A stretch of 7,713 nt of DNA from W0P28-013 sp963638355 (GTDB lineage: Bacteria > Bacteroidota > Bacteroidia > Bacteroidales > Paludibacteraceae): the NCBI GenBank assembly GCA_963638355.1, contig CAVHRT010000081.1, positions 1-7,713 on the forward strand, written 5' to 3'. The first letter of the stretch is position 1; each line of letters opens with the position of its first letter. Below, one piece after another: positions 4,996 through 7,713 of this stretch. Made by a program: the position numbers and the translations under genes. The notes under the pieces were generated by a model. It saw only the letters and a list, made by a program, of their open reading frames with translations, did not search any database and was not told the DNA's origin.

Positions 4996-6330
4996 ATGAA
5001 CGTTCAAAACCTTATGAATGCGCTCGAGGCGAAACACCCAGGCGAGCGCGAGTATCTGCAGGCGGTGCGCGAAGTGTTGCTCTCAATCGAAGATGTGTAC
5101 GCTCGTCACCCCGAATTTGAGAAGGCAAAAATCATCGAACGCATGGTAGAACCCGACCGCATCAGCACTTTCCGTGTGGCGTGGGTCGACGACCGCGGCG
5201 AGGTACAAACCAACCTCGGCTACCGCATTCAATTCAACAACGCCATTGGCCCATACAAAGGCGGATTGCGCTTCCACCCGTCGGTGAACCTGTCGATTTT
5301 GAAATTTCTCGGGTTTGAACAGACTTTCAAAAATGCGCTCACCACACTGCCAATGGGCGGTGGCAAAGGCGGAAGCGATTTCAACCCAAAAGGGAAATCG
5401 GATGCCGAAGTGATGCATTTTTGCCAAGCATTCATGCTCGAATTGTGGCGCCAAATAGGTCCCGACACCGATGTCCCAGCTGGCGACATTGGCGTGGGCG
5501 CACGCGAAATTGGCTATCTCTACGGCATGTACAAAAAATTGGCGCGCGAAAACACTGGCGTGCTTACGGGCAAAGGGCTTGAATACGGCGGATCGCTGGT
5601 TCGTCCCGAGGCCACAGGCTATGGCGCACTCTATTTCGTAAACCAAATGCTCGAGACGGCTGGTCATTCCATAAAAGGCAAAACCGTGGCTGTGTCGGGC
5701 TTCGGCAATGTGGCGTGGGGCGCAGTAACCAAAGCCACGCAACTCGGTGCAAAAGTGGTAACTATTTCAGGGCCTGACGGTTACATCTACGACGAAGATG
5801 GTATTTCGGGCGAAAAAATCGACTATATGCTCGAACTGCGTGCCTCGTGCAACGATGTGGTTGCGCCATACGCCGAGCGTTTCGGAGCAAAATTTGTGGC
5901 TGGTCACAAGCCATGGGAGGTGAAGGTTGACATTGCGCTGCCTTGTGCCACACAAAACGAGCTGAACGGTGACGACGCGCGTCAACTGATTGAAAATAAG
6001 ACACTTTGCGTTGGCGAAGTCTCGAACATGGGCTGCACACCCGAGGCCATCGACCTGTTTATCGAACACAAGATGCTGTTCGCGCCTGGCAAAGCCGTGA
6101 ACGCAGGCGGTGTGGCGACTTCGGGTTTGGAGATGACCCAAAACGCCATGCACATCAGCTGGGCAGCCGACGAAGTTGATCGCCGTTTGCACCAGATTAT
6201 GGCCGACATTCATGCCCAATGCGTGAAAAACGGCAAAGAGCCAAACGGCTACATCAACTATGTGAAAGGCGCCAATGTGGCAGGTTTCCTGAAAGTAGCC
6301 AAAGCCATGCTCGCGCAAGGAATCGTCTGA
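4996..6330 (+). CDS. gdhA: Glutamate dehydrogenase, hexameric (possibly NAD-preferring)
   Basis: Reversible conversion of glutamate to 2-oxoglutarate and ammonia; cytoplasmic hexamer of the 50-kDa bacterial class. The 444 residues are full length. The substrate site shows YKGGLRFHPSVN (87-98), FEQTFKNAL (108-115), PMGGGKGGSDFNPKG (119-133) with catalytic Lys124, and PAGDIGVG (161-168) with catalytic Asp164. The Rossmann domain starts at about 200, with the dinucleotide motif VSGFGNVA (233-240). Phe236 in that motif and Pro260-Asp261 in ISGPDGYIYD align with Phe238, Pro262 and Asp263 of the NAD-dependent Clostridium symbiosum enzyme, so NAD or dual specificity is possible although such proteins are usually labelled NADP-specific. 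The ATG at 4996 gives the normal N-terminus. It follows the kinase gene by 79 bp but has its own promoter and ends at a strong terminator, suggesting a monocistronic unit with possible read-through from ctpA. Confidence 0.95.
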   Translation: MNVQNLMNALEAKHPGEREYLQAVREVLLSIEDVYARHPEFEKAKIIERMVEPDRISTFRVAWVDDRGEVQTNLGYRIQFNNAIGPYKGGLRFHPSVNLSILKFLGFEQTFKNALTTLPMGGGKGGSDFNPKGKSDAEVMHFCQAFMLELWRQIGPDTDVPAGDIGVGAREIGYLYGMYKKLARENTGVLTGKGLEYGGSLVRPEATGYGALYFVNQMLETAGHSIKGKTVAVSGFGNVAWGAVTKATQLGAKVVTISGPDGYIYDEDGISGEKIDYMLELRASCNDVVAPYAERFGAKFVAGHKPWEVKVDIALPCATQNELNGDDARQLIENKTLCVGEVSNMGCTPEAIDLFIEHKMLFAPGKAVNAGGVATSGLEMTQNAMHISWAADEVDRRLHQIMADIHAQCVKNGKEPNGYINYVKGANVAGFLKVAKAMLAQGIV

Positions 6331-6354
6331 TTATCAGATTATTACAAAAATAAA

Positions 6355-6396
6355 AAACTCAGTTCGCTCTAGTGGGCGGGCTGAGTTTCTTTGTTT
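6355..6396. terminator. Strong intrinsic terminator after gdhA, probably bidirectional
   Basis: In the gdhA direction, AAACTCAGTTCGCTC pairs with GGGCGGGCTGAGTTT as a 15-bp stem including three U-G wobbles, with a TAGT loop, followed by a T-rich run (TTTCTTTGTTT). On the minus strand the outer 8-bp stem is intact and is followed by TTTTTTATTTTT, so it can also end transcripts coming from speB. It lies 25 bp after gdhA and about 90 bp beyond the convergent speB stop. Confidence 0.85.
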
Positions 6397-6422
6397 ATAA
6401 GTTTCGAGATTTCGAATTATCT

Positions 6423-6449
6423 ATTTGAAAATTTGAAAATTTGAAAATT
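6423..6449. repeat. Tandem octad array, ATTTGAAA
   Basis: Three identical 8-bp ATTTGAAA units plus ATT are followed by a run of six G. They match the array at 4284-4310 in unit, copy number and position before an AATTATC heptad array. Confidence 0.65.
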
Positions 6450-6459
6450 GGGGGGAAAT

Positions 6460-6491
6460 AATTATCAATTGTCAATTATCAACTATCAATT
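6460..6491. repeat. Tandem heptad array, AATTATC family, overlapping the speB stop
   Basis: Four units in strict phase (AATTATC, AATTGTC, AATTATC, AACTATC) and a partial AATT. The speB stop codon (minus-strand TGA, 6486-6488) straddles the last unit, and the array extends over the final Asn codon. Confidence 0.65.
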
Positions 6492-7343
6492 AAATTTCAT
6501 CGCCTTGTAGGTCATCAACTGGTAGGCTAAGCGGGCGGCAAGATAGTCGGAGGCGTGCAGGTTTGGTTTGGGGCAGAGTTCCACAATGTCGAACGCCACC
6601 ACATTGAAACGCTCGAAAAGTGGGCGCAGGAAATGCAAAACCTGAAAATACTGCAGTCCGCCTGGCTCGGGAGTGCCCGTAGCAGCCAAAATTCCCGTAT
6701 CGAACACATCGAGGTCGATGGTGAGGTAGACATTCTGACTCAAAGTGCTGTAGGCGCGCTCCTCCCACGCCGCGTCGCGATCGAAATAGATATCTTTTGC
6801 CCAAAATATGCGTTTCGGATCGAAATTGTCTGTCTCCTCGATGCATTGGCTGCGAATGCCCACTTGCGTGATTTGCGCCACCTGTTTCGCCTGATTCATC
6901 ACGCAGGCATGGTTCAGCGGCGAGCCTTCGTACGAGCGGCGCAGGTCGCTGTGCGCATCGAGTTGCAGCACGGTGAGATTCGGGAAACGCTTGGCTGCAG
7001 CACGAATTGCGCCAATGCTCACGGTGTGATTTCCGCCAATGGTTACAGGCGTTTTTCCATCATCGAGAAGTGCGCCAATGCGCTGCTCCACCGCATTGCA
7101 AAGCAGTTCGGGCGAGCGTTGTTCGTCCACGGGTGCAGCGGTGTGAATGCCGTGGCGATAGACCTCGGTTTTAGTTTCGGTGTCGTACCATTCGAGTTGC
7201 ACCGAAGCCTCGAGCAATTTTTCTGGTCCGTGCTCGGCACCATGAACCCAACTGCTTGTGGCATCGTAAGGCACTGGCACGACCACAAATTTTGCCGTTT
7301 TATAATCAGAAAATGGCGATGAAAGTCCTGCAAAATTTTCCAT
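6486..7343 (-). CDS. speB: Agmatinase (ureohydrolase family)
   Basis: Predicted to hydrolyse agmatine to putrescine and urea with a binuclear manganese centre; cytoplasmic, in polyamine synthesis from arginine. The 285 residues fit the family. All six metal ligands are visible: His106 in GGNHTVS, Asp129, His131 and Asp133 in LDAHSDLR, and Asp210 and Asp212 in TIDLDVFD. Further family motifs are SYEGSPLNHACVM (137-149), which resembles agmatinases rather than arginases, GTPEPGGL (223-230) and FDIVELCP (251-258). The first ligand motif has Asn where many members have Asp (GGDH), a common variant. The start at 7341-7343 has no Shine-Dalgarno. It lies 14 bp downstream of the partial gene at the right edge, so the two are probably co-transcribed. 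No arginine decarboxylase or spermidine gene is visible. Formimidoylglutamase or guanidinobutyrase activity cannot be excluded from sequence alone. Confidence 0.9.
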   Translation of the reverse strand: MENFAGLSSPFSDYKTAKFVVVPVPYDATSSWVHGAEHGPEKLLEASVQLEWYDTETKTEVYRHGIHTAAPVDEQRSPELLCNAVEQRIGALLDDGKTPVTIGGNHTVSIGAIRAAAKRFPNLTVLQLDAHSDLRRSYEGSPLNHACVMNQAKQVAQITQVGIRSQCIEETDNFDPKRIFWAKDIYFDRDAAWEERAYSTLSQNVYLTIDLDVFDTGILAATGTPEPGGLQYFQVLHFLRPLFERFNVVAFDIVELCPKPNLHASDYLAARLAYQLMTYKAMKFN

Positions 7344-7357
7344 AAAAAGTCGATTTT

Positions 7358-7713
7358 TTACTTTCTGCGATTGTGGCGATTGTCATTAAACGAGCGTTTG
7401 CCGCCTTTGAAGTCACGATGATCATCATCGAAATGGCGCGTACGGCGGTCGTCGGAATGAGCAAAATGCGGTTTATCGCCAAATTTTCTATCTTCGCGGC
7501 GATCGTCAAACTTTTTGCCACCAAATTTTCGGTTGCCAAACTTCTTATCTCCGAATTTCTTCTCGCCGAAGCGTTTTTCTCCCGATTTTTTATCACCGAA
7601 ACGGCGCGGGCGCTCGTCATCGTCGTGATGGAATTTGCGCGGACGACGGTCAAATTTTTCCGTTTTTTCGCCCGATTTTTCCGATTTTCGTGGTTTTTCG
7701 TGACGATTTTCGT
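7358..7713 (-). CDS. C-terminal tail of an unidentified basic, repeat-rich protein (partial)
   Basis: The last 117 codons of a gene that enters from the right edge and stops with TAA at 7358-7360. The segment has no Met and no recognisable fold. It is dominated by Lys, Arg, Asp, Glu, Gly, His and Phe: a Lys/Glu-rich part, then a pentapeptide array (RFGEK, KFGDK, KFGNR, KFGGK, KFDDR, then KFGDK after an interruption; about residues 52-81), then a His/Asp/Arg-rich end finishing NRHNRRK. Such disordered cationic tails are typical of RNA-binding proteins; in Bacteroidota they occur on DEAD-box RNA helicases and some pseudouridine synthases, which are candidates only. The correct frame was chosen because it alone gives a coherent low-complexity composition and ends just before speB; the neighbouring open frame yields an incoherent sequence that overlaps speB. 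speB starts 14 bp downstream. Confidence 0.75.
   Translation of the reverse strand, partial: ENRHEKPRKSEKSGEKTEKFDRRPRKFHHDDDERPRRFGDKKSGEKRFGEKKFGDKKFGNRKFGGKKFDDRREDRKFGDKPHFAHSDDRRTRHFDDDHRDFKGGKRSFNDNRHNRRK

Noticed and set aside
5083..5742. 219-codon open frame antisense to gdhA, and similar long antisense frames at 905-1432, 1569-2276, 2693-3244, 5767-6318 and 6555-7322
   Set aside because: They are opposite conserved genes, have implausible composition (rich in His, Phe, Cys, Arg) and match no family; they arise from codon bias of the sense genes.
7306..7653. 115-codon minus-strand frame starting MTVVRANSITTM
   Set aside because: It is a shifted frame of the repeat-rich tail, runs 38 bp into speB and has no coherent composition; the frame ending at 7358 is the real one.

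Overview
The window looks like ordinary chromosomal DNA of a member of the Bacteroidota, most likely Bacteroidales. The evidence is Bacteroidota-type promoters (TTTG, about 20 bp, TAnnTTTG) upstream of rpsU, thiL, gdhA and probably ctpA; A/T-rich leaders with almost no Shine-Dalgarno sequences; the rpsU-xerC pair; and Bacteroidota-like versions of bS21, RpiB, ThiL and CtpA. All genes have similar codon use, and there is no sign of a phage, plasmid, insertion sequence, CRISPR array or defence island.

Layout. (1) 1-2555, all on the minus strand, read right to left: thiL (thiamine-monophosphate kinase), rpiB (ribose-5-phosphate isomerase B), rpsU (ribosomal protein bS21) and the first 205 codons of a XerC/D-type tyrosine recombinase that runs off the left edge. 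rpsU has its own promoter. (2) 2556-2710, a divergent promoter region with adjoining promoters for thiL and ctpA and a GC-rich palindrome in the ctpA leader. (3) 2711-6330, plus strand: ctpA (exported S41 C-terminal processing protease), a NadR-type P-loop kinase (predicted ribosylnicotinamide kinase), and gdhA (hexameric glutamate dehydrogenase) with its own promoter. (4) A strong, probably bidirectional terminator at 6355-6396 between convergent gdhA and speB. (5) 6486-7713, minus strand: the charged, repeat-rich C-terminus of an unidentified protein cut by the right edge, followed after 14 bp by speB (agmatinase).

The genes are housekeeping functions (cofactor phosphorylation, pentose phosphates, translation, chromosome resolution, envelope proteolysis, NAD salvage, ammonia assimilation or release, polyamine synthesis) and do not form one pathway. 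No intergenic gap exceeds 160 bp.

No new multi-gene system is visible. The most unusual signal is non-coding: three intergenic gaps carry degenerate tandem heptads that all fit AAYTNNN, twice preceded by an ATTTGAAR octad array and a G-rich spacer. Two of these arrays supply the stop codon of the adjacent gene. Other points worth checking are NAD-type residues in the glutamate dehydrogenase, a Shine-Dalgarno found only before xerC and not before rpsU, and the pentapeptide-repeat tail at the right edge.
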